The notes under the pieces: generated by a model | What the model was told of the DNA's origin: nothing | The model's input: only the letters and a program-made list of their open reading frames with translations | Databases searched by the model: none | Translations under genes and position numbers: made by a program | Part shown: piece by piece, positions 20,338 to 29,801 of the stretch | Layout: every line of letters starts with the position of its first letter | How positions within the stretch are numbered: the first letter of the stretch is position 1 | Assembly (NCBI GenBank): GCA_041394905.1 | Contig: JAWKHJ010000003.1 | Coordinates: forward strand, 310,001-374,000 | DNA from: RI-231 sp041394905 | GTDB taxonomy: Bacteria; Acidobacteriota; Terriglobia; Bryobacterales; UBA6623 | DNA length: 64,000 nt | Direction of reading: 5' to 3'

Positions 20338-21867
20338 CTAGTGCAGGTCTCCATCTGGTAAGCCAGGAAATTTGCGGCGCTGTTCTTGCCGAAAAGCGTC
20401 GATCTGCGCTTCAGTCAACGTGTCGCCGCTGCGCTCGCGCCAATCCCGCATTTCCGCCTGAAGTTTGCGGCGGAGGCCGGCATGGCCGTGATCCCCGACG
20501 AGGTTCGCCATTTGGTACGGGTCTTCCTGGTTGTCGAATAGTATCCAGGGCTCGCCCTCGAGCTCGGCGTAGGTGTGGCGCTGGGCGCGCACGCCGCGCC
20601 ACGGACGCACGCCGTTTTGGATCCACGGATTGCCGCCGTGGACCATCTTCATGATGGGAACGGAGCCGCGTAGTTCTGCGGCATTGTCTGTTGCGGCGGC
20701 GCTGAGGTCGCGGCCATCGAAGCGCTCGGCTTCGAACCCAATGCCGGAGAGCGAAAGCAGTGTTGGCAGAATGTCGACCGGGCTGAGCAGGGTTTGTGTG
20801 ACGCCCCCGGCGGCGATGCGGCACGGGTAGCGGATGACAAACGGCACGCGGATCGACTCCTCGAAGGGGAACTGCTTGAGGCTCATGCGATGCGCACCGG
20901 CCATATCGCCGTGGTCGGAGGTGTAGACGACGATAGTGTCGTCCGCGACACCGAAATCGTCGAGGGAGGCGAGCAGGCGGCCAACGCAGGCGTCGAGCGC
21001 CTCGCAGGCGCCGTAGTAGCCACGCAGGATCTCGCGGCGAATGCGGCCGTCATCGTCGAGGCGGGCGCGCGCCCGTTCGCGTTGGCGGCGAAAGGCAGGG
21101 CTGAGCGGTCGCGTGTCGGTGCGGAGCAGCTCATCGACGAGGGCGCGTTCCTGAACGTTGGGCGCCAGCGGGATGTCGTCTTCAGGTTGAAAACGCGCCT
21201 CGTTGCCAGCCGGCGCCTTGTAGGGGTTGTGCGGCGGGCCAAAGGAGAGCGCAAGGCAGAAAGGCGTGTCGCTCTGGACGGACTTGCGCACGAAGTCGAT
21301 GGCGAGCTTGGTCTGCGAGTCGGGCTCGTAGCCGACGTGCATGAGCTCGTGCTCGGGGTCCTCCATGTAATAAGGAGAGTCGAAGTGGTCGTGATTGCAG
21401 CTGTGGACGGCCCAAAAGTCGTCGAAGCCCTGGCGGCGGCGGTGCGGAACGAAGCCGGTGCGAGTCGACTCGAGGTGCCACTTGCCGACGTAGCCGGCGC
21501 GATAGCCGGCCTCACGAAAGAGCTTGCCGAAGGTAGGCAGGCCGTCGGAGAGGGGCGTATCGTTGCCCACCACGCCGTTGCGCATGGGGTACAGGCCGCT
21601 CATGAGCATGCCGCGGAAAGGCGAGCAAACCGGGTAGATACTGATGGCGTTGTCGAAGCGGCAGCCTTGGGCGGCGATGCGATCGATGTTGGGCGTGCGG
21701 ACCGGGGTGGGTCCATAGGCGCTGACGGTGCGCGCCTGCTGTTGGTCCGAGAAGACAAACAGTACGTTGGGCCGCCGAGCGGGCGATTGGCCGGACGCGA
21801 GGCCGGCAAGAGCGCCCGCCGAGCCAAACAGAAGCTCCCTGCGGGTCGCGGACATGGCGCCCGTCAT
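20338..21867 (-). CDS. Secreted sulfatase (arylsulfatase family, formylglycine-dependent)
   Basis: Intact, about 509 residues. The start at 21867 overlaps the upstream stop (ATGA). A twin-arginine-like leader (SATRRELLFGSAGALAGLAS) precedes RPNVLFVFSDQQQARTVSAY, with the metal-binding Asp. The activation motif is VCSPFRGMLMSGLYP, whose Cys (C-x-P-x-R) would be converted to formylglycine. YVGKWHLE and VYTSDHGDMAGAHRMSLKQ supply further active-site residues. C-terminal GVRAQRHTYAELEGEPWILF and NQEDPYQMANLVGD are typical of the S1 family. It probably acts on sulfated organic matter in the periplasm. No sulfatase-maturing enzyme is encoded in this window. Confidence 0.92.
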   Translation of the reverse strand: MTGAMSATRRELLFGSAGALAGLASGQSPARRPNVLFVFSDQQQARTVSAYGPTPVRTPNIDRIAAQGCRFDNAISIYPVCSPFRGMLMSGLYPMRNGVVGNDTPLSDGLPTFGKLFREAGYRAGYVGKWHLESTRTGFVPHRRRQGFDDFWAVHSCNHDHFDSPYYMEDPEHELMHVGYEPDSQTKLAIDFVRKSVQSDTPFCLALSFGPPHNPYKAPAGNEARFQPEDDIPLAPNVQERALVDELLRTDTRPLSPAFRRQRERARARLDDDGRIRREILRGYYGACEALDACVGRLLASLDDFGVADDTIVVYTSDHGDMAGAHRMSLKQFPFEESIRVPFVIRYPCRIAAGGVTQTLLSPVDILPTLLSLSGIGFEAERFDGRDLSAAATDNAAELRGSVPIMKMVHGGNPWIQNGVRPWRGVRAQRHTYAELEGEPWILFDNQEDPYQMANLVGDHGHAGLRRKLQAEMRDWRERSGDTLTEAQIDAFRQEQRRKFPGLPDGDLH

Positions 21868-22740
21868 TGTGCAACAAATCGTTCGGCGGCGCCGGGCGAG
21901 CCCGCCAGCCGCCGCAAAGCCTCAATGGTGCGCTTCGGGTCGCGACCGTTGGCTTCGAAAAGTGCATGGACACGAGGGTATTCGCGGGTGTAGGTGGCGT
22001 CGAAGGCCAAGCCGGCGTTGTTCATGGCCGCCGGACAAGGGTGGAAGGCCTGGGGCCGGGGCGCCCCTTGCTGATCGCACTGCTCTCGAAGACGGGCGAA
22101 GGCTTCGCGCTTGCCGGCAAGCGCCTCTGTCGCGGAAATCTCTCCCCGAGCGTAGGCGTCATAGAGGGCGCGCAGCTCGCGGTGAGCGGCGTTGACGCGA
22201 TGAGCCTTGTCGAGGAAGAGGTCCGCCTCGGTAATGGCCCGGTCGCGCTCTTCCAGGTCGTCGCGCAGAGAGGCGGCTTCAGCGGCGGTGAGCAGGCCGG
22301 CGAGCATGAACACCGCCTCCTTGAGCGCCGGCTCGAGCTGCCTTACGCCCTGTTGCTCGTGGAAGTCCTCGTGGGCGACGACGAAATCGCGGCGGGTAGG
22401 CTCGGCGGCGGCGAGCGCATCCGTCACGGGAGCGTCACGGCCGGCCATGGCTTCCGCCGGATAGACGAAGACGTCGAGCTTGGCGGTGTCGAAGCGGCAG
22501 CCGGGCTTGCGGCTCAACGGAACGCAGCCCGTCGTAGTCGGCAGGCAACTCGAGGCGGCCGGCGGCGTAGCAGAGGAAGTAGGCGCGTCGGTCACCTTCA
22601 CGATGAAAGTTCCGGGTCGGCTCATAGCCCAACTCCGCCTCAGCGCGGCGGACGTTCTGGATGGAAACGGGCTCTTGCGCGCGCCGCTGGGAGCAAGCCG
22701 CCGCAAGCACGAGAAATCCGATGGCCGCCGCAGCCCGCAC
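21864..22740 (-). CDS. Predicted aminopeptidase-like zinc lipoprotein (frameshifted)
   Basis: A GTG at 22740 starts RAAAAIGFLVLAAACSQ, a lipoprotein signal with lipobox AAAC. After about 70 residues the frame changes near 22525 and continues PLSRKPGCRFDTAKLDVFVY. A possible HExxH zinc site is FVVAHEDFHEQQGV. The later AAMNNAGLAFDATYTREYPR resembles the 'NNA.L....Y....P' motif of COG4324-type predicted aminopeptidases. The match rests on these two motifs, so the assignment is moderate. The stop overlaps the sulfatase ATG by four bases, indicating translational coupling and a shared operon. Confidence 0.62.
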
Positions 22741-22795
22741 GCGCCCTCATTGTGTCGAAACGCAGGCGAACATGGTCATCTGACGATTCCGCCAA

Positions 22796-22871
22796 GCCAC
22801 GATAGCTCAGTTGGTAGAGCAGCGGTTTCGTAAACCGCAGGTCGTCGGTTCGAGTCCGACTCGTGGCTCCA
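22796..22871 (+). tRNA. tRNA-Thr (anticodon CGT)
   Basis: A complete cloverleaf. Acceptor GCCACGA pairs with TCGTGGC, the D arm is GCTCAGTTGGTAGAGC, and the anticodon stem GCGGT/ACCGC encloses TTCGTAA (anticodon CGT, reading ACG). The T arm is GTCGG-TTCGAGT-CCGAC. The discriminator base is T, and CCA is encoded at 22869-22871. Confidence 0.97.
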
Positions 22872-22899
22872 TCTTATCCCGTCTAGAATCAACATGTTT

Positions 22900-23232
22900 G
22901 TCGCTTCGGTTTCGGAGCGCACCTCTCGCGTATAGTCCGGGCCGTTTTGGCAGCCACTGGAAGCATACGACGAATTCCTGACGGGTTTCCGCGCCCGGGG
23001 GACTCGATCGATTCAGGGCCTGGGGCCGGTCGGGTGAAACCCGCGTGAGCTTGGGTCAGAAGGCCCTACGGGCCAGGAGAGAAGGGCCCGCCGGACTCCC
23101 GCAACGGGAATCCTGATAGGCGTAGCACTTCAATCATCGAGACCTGAGAGGCGGTGAATAGCTCGATTCTTCACATGTTTAGGGTTTAGTCGAGCTGGCA
23201 AGCATCGAGGCTCCCGGCCTCGATTCGCTTTT
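22900..23232 (+). ncRNA. Hairpin-rich leader or small RNA upstream of the LPKTAG protein
   Basis: Between tRNA-Thr and the gene at 23297 lie about 330 bases with no reading frame but strong local structure. Examples are CGGGT-GAA-ACCCG (23031-23043), GGCCC-TAC-GGGCC (23062-23074) and GGACTCCCG-CAA-CGGGAATCC (23093-23113). The region ends in an 8-bp stem followed by TTTT (23204-23232). A leader ending in a terminator-like stem just upstream of a ribosome-binding site is the architecture of an attenuator or riboswitch. A free ncRNA ending at that terminator is equally possible. I tried to match tmRNA, RNase P, SRP, cobalamin, glycine, FMN and c-di-GMP-I consensus elements by eye and found no convincing fit. 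Confidence 0.45.
23204..23232 (+). terminator. Terminator-like stem at the end of the structured leader
   Basis: ATCGAGGC-TCCCG-GCCTCGAT (8-bp perfect stem) followed by TCGCTTTT, ending about 50 bases before the ribosome-binding site AAGGAGAG (23282). Confidence 0.55.
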
Positions 23233-23296
23233 GGCCCAGAAGTTGCTAGACAGAGGGCGAAAACCGTCGCCTGATCGGCGACAAGGAGAGTGTGAA

Positions 23297-24028
23297 ATGC
23301 CCTTCAGGAACCCTGGCAAGGGAATACGATGGGCGGTTGGTCTGGCTCTGGCGTCGCTCCTGGGCTCGGCCGCTTACGCTCAAGTGTGGAACAAGAAGAC
23401 GCAGCTCACCGTTCGTGAGCGAATTGAGGCCCCGGGCGTCGTGCTGGAGCCCGGCAACTACGTCCTGAAGCTTGTGGACAGCGACTCCAACAGGCACATT
23501 GTCCGGATCATGAATGAACGCGAGAACCGCGTACTCACGACGGTGATCGCAATCCCGAACTACCGGCTGAAAGTGACAGGCGACACAGAGTTCGCTTGGT
23601 ATGAGCGACCGGCGGGAGAGCCGCCAGCGTTGCGCGCTTGGTTCTATCCCGGCGACAATTTCGGCCAAGAGTTCGTCTATCCGAAGCGTCAAGCGGAGCG
23701 GATCGCGATGGCCGTGCAAGAACCCGTGCCTTCGGTGGCGAATGAGGAAGCGCCCGTCATGACCGCTGAGGCGCAGCCTGAAGAACCGGCGCCTCAGGCG
23801 CTGAAGCAGGCGGCTGTCGAGCCGACAGCGCCGACGCAGATGGCGCAGGCGCAGGAACGCAGACCGGCCGTTGCCGCACCGCCTGCGGCGACACCAGCCC
23901 CGGAACCCCCGCAAGAGCTGCCGAAGACGGCTGGTCTCAGCGCGTTGTTCGGACTGCTGGGGATCGTGGCATTGGGCGCCGCGAGCGGACTGCACTCCGT
24001 TCTGCGGCGCGGCCGGAGAAGCCTCTGA
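23297..24028 (+). CDS. Secreted protein with C-terminal LPKTAG + TM + basic tail
   Basis: The start at 23297 follows AAGGAGAG. A signal peptide (GLALASLLGSAAYAQ) leads to a beta-rich domain of about 110 residues. Its motifs include APGVVLEPGNYVLKLVDSDS and RIMNERENRVLTTVIAIPNY. This domain occurs in many acidobacterial secreted proteins and has no assigned function. A low-complexity Pro/Ala/Glu linker (about residues 155-215) precedes LPKTAG, a hydrophobic helix (LSALFGLLGIVALGAASGLH) and RRGRRSL. That tripartite end mimics Gram-positive LPXTG sorting signals and PEP-CTERM-like tails. Its occurrence in a Gram-negative lineage suggests a dedicated sorting system or simple membrane anchoring. 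Confidence 0.8.
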   Translation: MPFRNPGKGIRWAVGLALASLLGSAAYAQVWNKKTQLTVRERIEAPGVVLEPGNYVLKLVDSDSNRHIVRIMNERENRVLTTVIAIPNYRLKVTGDTEFAWYERPAGEPPALRAWFYPGDNFGQEFVYPKRQAERIAMAVQEPVPSVANEEAPVMTAEAQPEEPAPQALKQAAVEPTAPTQMAQAQERRPAVAAPPAATPAPEPPQELPKTAGLSALFGLLGIVALGAASGLHSVLRRGRRSL

Positions 24029-24384
24029 CGTAAGGAGGCTGGCGGTTGAACGTGCGCGTCCAGTTCGCGTGCTCTGGCGTCCTGGCTTGCTTTGCTCTTG
24101 CTTGCCGCTGAGCGCAGGCCAGGCGCCCGAGCCTCATCACCTGACGGTGAGAGGAACGGCCGGCCACAATTGGCCCGGTGTTCGACAACATATCGTGCAA
24201 GCAGTTGCAAATCCTCAACCCGGTCGCTAAGCTCCTCGGGCGCTTTCTTCGATGGCGCGAGGCCCTAGGAGGAAGGACAATTCGATCACTCTCCTCAGGA
24301 GAGGGATCGAGTTGTCGACGACCGGCGAGGCTCGAGAGACCGGGATCCCAAGAGCCCTCGAGCAACTCGCAGCGCCTAGAAAGC
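24029..24384. other. Intergenic stretch between convergent genes
   Basis: No recognisable gene. Short hydrophobic frames near 24050-24120 (for example VLWRPGLLCSCLPLSAG) look accidental or are remnants. The main feature is the strong hairpin at 24277-24315. Confidence 0.4.
24277..24315. terminator. Large inverted repeat between convergent genes
   Basis: ACAATTCGATC (24277-24287) pairs with GATCGAGTTGT (24305-24315) with one mismatch. Inside it CTCTCCT (24289-24295) pairs with AGGAGAG (24297-24303). The nearly continuous 18-bp stem probably terminates transcription from both sides. Confidence 0.6.
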
Positions 24385-26890
24385 TCAGTCCAGATGATGG
24401 AACGGCCCCTCGCACCAAGCGAACACTCTCCGCTTGGCGATCTCCATTGAAACAACGTAGAGGCTTGTGATCGCGAGCAATGAAGCAATGACCTCCATCG
24501 GCAGAGGGGCAAAGCCCAGGAATCTCAGCAGGGGGAAGTAGGGGATTGTCACTGCTACAAAGGCCAGAGTCACGCTCGACCACAAGAGCAGAGCCCCGGG
24601 CCGGCTTCTAAATAGAGGTCGCCTCGTTCGCACAACGAACGCAATCGCTAGCTCGGTCAGGAGGGATTCCACAAACCAGCCCGTTCGGAACACGCTGACC
24701 GAGGAGTGAAACACGATCAACAAGACGCCAAATGTCAGGAAATCGAACAAAGAGCTGAGGATGCCGAAGGCCAACATGAATCGCCCGACGAATCCAATGT
24801 TCCAAGTTCCGGGTCGCGTGACCGCTTCGCGATCGACGCTGTCGTTTGCAAGCCCGAAGGCCGGAATGTCCGAAAGAAAGTTATTGAGCAGAATCTGGCC
24901 CGCGAGCAGCGGGAGGAACGGCAGCACTAACGAGGCGGCAGCCATGCTCATCATGTTGCCGAGGTTCGCGCTCATCGTCGTGAGGATGTACTTGAGGGTA
25001 TTGGCGAATGTCTTGCGCCCCTCCACGATCCCCACACGGATGATATCCAGGTGACGTTCCAACAAGACAAAGTCAGCAGCTTGGCGCGCGACGTCCACAG
25101 CTTGTTCGACGGAGAGGCTGGTGTCGGCAGCGTGCATGGCCGGTGCATCGTTGACGCCGTCTCCCAGGAAACCGACGACGTTGCCAAGCTTCTGGAGGGC
25201 GCGAATGATCCGCTCCTTCTGATTGGGGTCGACTTCGACGAACAAGTCGGTGCGTTCCTTCACGCCATAGAGCTTCGTCCTTGAGGAGGTTGTCAATGTC
25301 TGCGCCGGTCAGGAGGCGGTCCGCCCCGCATTCCGACCAGACCCGCAGATGCTCAGCGATCAGCCGGTGATCGCCGGTGATCAACTTGACTGAGACGCCT
25401 AGCTGAGCGAGATCCGTGATCGCTTCGGCAGCGCCCTCTTCGGCCTGTCAAGAAAGTCAAGAAACCAGCGAAAGACATCTCGCACTCGTCATCTCGCGAG
25501 TACGCATGTTTTTCTTCGACCTGGCAGGTGGCTACGCCAACTACGCGTATACCCCGGCCGCTCCAAGCCTGGAAGAGTCTATCGAGCGCGACCCTCGCTT
25601 GTGAATCGAGCTGTAAGCCGGCGGCTGTCTTGGAACAGTCGGCGACGACCTGAGGATAGGCTCCTTTTGTAATCAGTTGCGGTCCGCCGGCGTCACGCAC
25701 GATGACACTCAACCGCTTTCTTGCGAAGTCGAAAGGAATCTCTCCCAGCTTTTCGCAGCCCGCGAGGTCGGGTTGAGCGTCCAGGAGGATAGCGGCGTCC
25801 AGAGGATTGTTGAGTCCCGTCTGCAGTGAAGCGTTGATCTCCGCGAGACGTCGAACCTCTCTGGAAACTTCTCCTGCCGGACCATAGGCTCCTTCAACGC
25901 GAACTACGCCTTCTGTCAAGGTTCCGGTTTTGTCGGTGCAAAGAACGTTCATCCCACCGAGGTTCTCGATTGCATTCAAGCGGCGCACCAGCACGCCGTG
26001 CTCGGCCATGAGCTGCGCTCCCCGGGCCAGGTTGAGACTGAGGATGAACGGTAGCAGCTCAGGGCTGAGCCCAACCGCGAGAGCCACGGCGAAGAGCAGC
26101 GTTTCGGCCGGAGGCCGTCCCCGGAGTACATGGATGGCGAAGACGGCGAGCACGATCCAGAGCATGGCCGTCGTGAGCAGATAGCCGAATCGCCTGAGAC
26201 CTCGGTCGAATTGGGTCTCCGGGCGCCGCAACGCCAGGCGATGGGCGATCGCTCCGAACTGAGTTCTCCGCCCCGTACCTACGACAAGGCAACGGGCGGT
26301 TCCACTTCTGATGTTCGAGCCTAGGAAGACGCTGTTCGTACGATCCGCTAATGGAGTTTCGGGCGGCAGCACGCCTGGTCTCTTCTCCACCGGGAAGCTT
26401 TCGCCCGTCAGAACGGACTCGCTCGCGAAACAGTCCGAGGCTTCGACGATGATGGCGTCGGCTGGAACGATGCTGCCGGCGGAGAGTAGGACAACATCCC
26501 CTGGGACAATCTCTTCGAGCGGGAGCGATTGCGCCTTGCCGTCCCGCATGACGGCCGCGAGCGTCCGCAATCTGTTCTGTAACGCTTGGGAAGCGGCACG
26601 AGCGCTGTACTCCCGGGCGTAGCCGATGCCTGTGCTGGCCAGAATGATCACCATGACGATCGTCGCGTCAGCCCATTCCCCGGATCAGGGCTGAGATGGA
26701 TGAAGCAAAGAGGAGCAAGAGCAGTAAGGGGCTGCGGAACTGGCTTGCCAGGACCGCCATGCGGGTGAGGCGTTCGGACTCTCGGATCTCATTCCGTCCG
26801 TAGCGCAGCCGCCGCCGGGCGGCCTCATCGGATCCGAGACCTTGCTGGACGAGTCCAGGAGTCCATACAACTCTTCAATGGGCAGCGCCC
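24385..26890 (-). CDS. mgtA: Magnesium-translocating P-type ATPase, MgtA type (three frameshifts)
   Basis: Type IIIB P-type ATPases import Mg2+ with ATP. The N-terminal part (YWALPIEELYGLLDSSSK; RRLRYGRNEIRESERLTRM) overlaps the end of the upstream gene, and a frame change follows near 26655. The actuator motif is SVLTGESFPVEK and the phosphorylation site is LCTDKTGTLTEGVVRVEG. The K-site KGAYPQVVADCSKTA follows. After frame changes near 25440 and 25275, the hinge motif is FLGDGVNDAPAMHAADTSLS. The C-terminal TM block includes NNFLSDIPAFGLANDSVDRE and TGWFVESLLTELAIAFVVRT, the latter typical of MgtA/MgtB. The exact start is not resolved because no good start codon is in frame upstream of the YWALP motif. 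Confidence 0.9.
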
Positions 26891-27996
26891 AGTAGTGCTG
26901 AGGAAATCTGCTTGCTCGGACTGCCTCTGAGTCCGGTCTCCTGACGCGAAAACCAAAGACCGGGCAGCATCGGGAGCCAGAAGCTCAAACCGCGGAATAG
27001 AAGACTGGCGGTAAGCCCTACGGCAAGCGGCGTTCCGAAGCTGTCCAGCGTCCAGACGAGGGTCGCTTCAAACGTACCGAGCCCGCCTGGCACGATGCCG
27101 ACTGTTCGAACGGCGGAGGCGAGCATGAACCCGACGATCACGGCGGCAACTCCCACCGTTCCGCCGGTGGCGCACAGCAGGGCCCAGATGGTGGCGGCAT
27201 CCAACACGAGGGTCGCGATCTGCCAGCCCGTATACCGCAACAACAGCCGTGCGTTCCGCACTAGCCGGGGGTCCGCGATTTTCAGAAGAGCGAAAAACCG
27301 TTGTCCCGACTTGGACCTGTTGAGGAACTGCAACGTGTGCGGCAGCGAGCGGCCTGGCAACGCCAACATCGCCAAGGCCAGAGCTGTACTGACGGCCAAG
27401 AAAATTCCGCAAGACACGCTCAGCGCCGCTGGCGATTCGGGCGTCCTCGCCAGAATCGCCCAGGCAAAGCTCAGTCCGCCCACGTAAGACAAATAGAATG
27501 CCGCGGTGCTCGAGATCGCACCGGAAACGACGGTCCGCCGCGAGAGGCCCCGCCTCTCGAGCGCTTTGCCCATCAGGATGGTTCCGCTTACGCCGCCAGA
27601 CGGTAGCGCTTGGTCCACGAACAACTTCGCGAGGCTCAGCTCGAACGCCTCTCGCAAGGAGACTCGCTGCCCGCCGGCAGCCGCGATGTCCCGCCAGATC
27701 TGGCCTTGTGCGGCGTAGGTCGCCGCCTGGAGAGCGATCGCCGCGAGCACCCAGGATGGCTTTGCATGTTCGACCAGGCGGATGAATTCCCGTTCCTCGG
27801 CGAAATGAACTGCTGCCAGGATGACCGCCGCCAAAATGGCGGCCCCAAGCAGCCATTCGGTCCAATGCGGCGAAACTCGCGCGGCCAACTTCCTTGGTCG
27901 GCCTACGATGCTCGGTAGTCCTCTCGTACGCCCCTTCGAATCCACGGCCTCTACCTCAGACGATTGAAACCGCACCGATAGCACGCAGCGTTCCAT
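26875..27996 (-). CDS. UPF0104 / lysylphosphatidylglycerol synthase TM-domain membrane protein
   Basis: Intact, 373 residues with about eight TM segments. Family hallmarks are ALQAATYAAQGQIWRDIAAA, FVDQALPSGGVSGTILMGKA and SAVRTVGIVPGGLGTFEATL. The PGGLGTFE motif is diagnostic of this integral-membrane family (COG0392), which forms the flippase half of MprF and occurs alone in many bacteria. The catalytic aminoacyltransferase domain of MprF is missing, so a lipid transport role is more likely than lysine transfer. Its stop lies within the coding start region of the following MgtA gene, implying translational coupling. Confidence 0.85.
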   Translation of the reverse strand: MERCVLSVRFQSSEVEAVDSKGRTRGLPSIVGRPRKLAARVSPHWTEWLLGAAILAAVILAAVHFAEEREFIRLVEHAKPSWVLAAIALQAATYAAQGQIWRDIAAAGGQRVSLREAFELSLAKLFVDQALPSGGVSGTILMGKALERRGLSRRTVVSGAISSTAAFYLSYVGGLSFAWAILARTPESPAALSVSCGIFLAVSTALALAMLALPGRSLPHTLQFLNRSKSGQRFFALLKIADPRLVRNARLLLRYTGWQIATLVLDAATIWALLCATGGTVGVAAVIVGFMLASAVRTVGIVPGGLGTFEATLVWTLDSFGTPLAVGLTASLLFRGLSFWLPMLPGLWFSRQETGLRGSPSKQISSALLGAAH

Positions 27997-28191
27997 CGTC
28001 TAGCCGTATGGCGTTGTGGCTCAGGCCCGAAGCAACTCCCAGTTTCGGCAATCAAGTTTGCCGGCCTACAGTCAGGACCGTGATGGGACGAGTGAGTATG
28101 GGAATGCTCGACAGCCGGAACGCCGAATCCTGGACGCCTTGATCTGTCGCACTGGGGCAGACGGACGGCATCCGAAGCGCCGGCACGCCCG

Positions 28192-28633
28192 CTAAGGAAA
28201 GACTGGCGGGGGTGGAACCACACGATACCGGGATTGCAGATATGCGACTAGGTCGATGAGTTGCCGCACAGACATCCGTGTGTAGTCCGGCATGGGCGAT
28301 TCGCCTTCAACTGTTTGCGGCGACCTTGCGCGATGCGAAGGATGGATGATCGACGTGACGAGGTAGCCGTCCGTTCGGATCTCACTCACGTCACCGCCGA
28401 GCGTGACTGTCGCGGCCGCCTGGTCCGGCTCGGGTAAGTCCTGATCGCCGGCGACTCGATGACAGCCATAACACCGAAGCTCTACAAATGCTGCCTTTGC
28501 CACGAGCCGGGTCGCCATTCTCCGGCAGACGGAAGCCAGTCGGAGAGTGGCGACCCGAGACGCAAGCGGACTGCGAGCTAACGACCAAAACAAGCGCGAG
28601 CAAGTCCATCAGGTTCTTTCGACTCGCGACCAT
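28192..28633 (-). CDS. Mono-heme cytochrome c lipoprotein (frameshifted)
   Basis: The start at 28633 gives the lipoprotein signal LLALVLVVSSQSAC. After GFRLPENGDPARGK the frame changes near 28500, then FVELRCYGCHRVAGDQDLPE carries the CxxCH heme site. SPMPDYTRMSVRQLIDLVAY contains the axial Met (MPDY) and the C-terminal helix typical of class I cytochromes c. About 145 residues. It probably shuttles electrons in the periplasm or is tethered to the membrane. The neighbours (Hsp20, MgtA) suggest a stress context rather than a specific respiratory complex. Confidence 0.75.
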
Positions 28634-28693
28634 CTGGAACCTCCGCCTCGTGATACGTTGCGCCGCCTTGTCGCTTTCTAAGCGGCAAGGCTC

Positions 28694-29205
28694 TCAGGCC
28701 GCTTTTTCCTTGACCTCGACTTTCTTGGCCGGCTCCGCTTTGGGCATGTCGACCACCAGCATGCCGTCCTTCAAATCCGCGGAGATTTTGTCGACGTTCA
28801 CGCTCGCCGGCAGTTCGTAGCGGCGAAACACCTTCCGCTCGGTGAATTCCGAGAAGCGAGTGCTCTTGCCCTTCTTGCCGTTGTTGCGCCTCGGACGTCT
28901 CGCCCCGGATGATGATCTCGCGCGGCGTCGCCGTCACTTCGATGTCCTTGGCCCTTAGACCCGGCACTGCGGCTCGGACGTGGATTTCCTTCTCGTCCTC
29001 TGTCATCTCGCTCGCTGGAATCTCGAGCAACCTCGCGCTCGGCGCGGAACCAGTCGTCGAGGGCATCGCCATCGCCGCCCCCGCGCTCCTGGAACAGATT
29101 GAAGGCCCGTTGCTGCAGCTCGTCGAAGAGCTTCCGGGTGTCGTCAAACATCGACCAGATTGATTTCGTCCCATCTTGGGATTTCTGAATCGCTACTTCC
29201 GCCAT
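28694..29205 (-). CDS. Hsp20 / small heat-shock protein (two frameshifts)
   Basis: The start is ATG at 29205 (MAEVAIQKSQDGTKSIWSMF). The N-terminal arm (FDELQQRAFNLFQERGGGDG) leads through a frame change near 29050 into the alpha-crystallin domain. Its strands are EKEIHVRAAVPGLRAKDIEV and PREIIIRGETSE. A second change near 28885 leads to FTERKVFRRYELPASVNVDK and ISADLKDGMLVVDMPKAEP, with the conserved DGML segment. It ends VEVKEKAA. About 170 residues. sHsps are ATP-independent holdases that bind unfolding proteins. It sits in a stress/signalling block, 14 bases after a receiver gene on the same strand. Confidence 0.88.
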
Positions 29206-29219
29206 TTTTGTTCGGCCTC

Positions 29220-29691
29220 CTATTGGGTAAGTGAAACGAGCGAAGCGCCACGGTTCGGCGCGCACAATTCGCCATAGGCCAGACTTCGCAGGCTCCCGAG
29301 GGCGAAGCCTGTTTGCAACCGCGATGGATCGCAATCGCCTGCGCCGCCTTTGCGTACAGCTTCGGACAGATCGATAGGCTTCGCTAACAACGCTAACGGC
29401 GAAACCGAAGCCAACCATGCTGGGCGCTTCGCCTGGGAGAAGGTGGTGAGGCACACCAGCGCAGCGCGGTATTCCTCATAGAGGAAGTGAGCCAGACCCG
29501 CCGGATCCAGCGCCTCCGTCACGTCCAGATCCACAATCGCCAACTCAGGTCGAAACGTCCGCGCCTCCCGCAGCGCCGTGGCGGCGCTCGTTCACACAGC
29601 AGACCTCGTACCCGGCCAGTTGGAGAGACTCCGAAAGGTCCCAAGCCAAAATTGCGTCACGTTCGACGATCAGGATTCGGCCATTGGCCAT
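29220..29691 (-). CDS. Stand-alone response-regulator receiver protein (frameshifted)
   Basis: The start at 29691 gives RILIVERDAILAWDLSESLQ, a receiver strand 1 with acidic residues. A frame change near 29570 is followed by ELAIVDLDVTEALDPAGLAH, with the probable phospho-acceptor Asp, then LVCLTTFSQAKRP (Thr/Ser switch) and LLAKPIDLSEAV with the conserved Lys-Pro. No output domain follows; the last 35 residues (SRLQTGFALGSLRSLAYGEL) are of unknown function. An 18-bp operator-like inverted repeat lies 62 bp upstream (29754-29771). Confidence 0.7.
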
Positions 29692-29753
29692 AGCGCCTCT
29701 AGGACCTCCGCTCGTTCCAGAACCCACGATAATGCGGCGATCCGGCGGAATGT

Positions 29754-29771
29754 CCTCGGGAATTTTCGGGG
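29754..29771 (-). promoter_or_regulatory. Operator-like inverted repeat, site 1
   Basis: Minus strand CCCCG-AAAATTCC-CGAGG, 62 bp upstream of the receiver gene starting at 29691. It is one of six sites of the same form. Confidence 0.55.
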
Positions 29772-29801
29772 ATCGGCAAAAAATCGGCGGCGAGTGGCGC
29801 T

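Noticed and set aside
20794..21993. 399-residue plus-strand open frame
   Set aside because: Antisense to the sulfatase, whose active-site motifs are intact.
22900..23232. tmRNA, RNase P, SRP, cobalamin, glycine, FMN or c-di-GMP-I RNA
   Set aside because: By eye none of the defining conserved cores is present (for example no GAGGAAAGUCC, no tag-peptide frame, no B12 box), so the leader is left unnamed.
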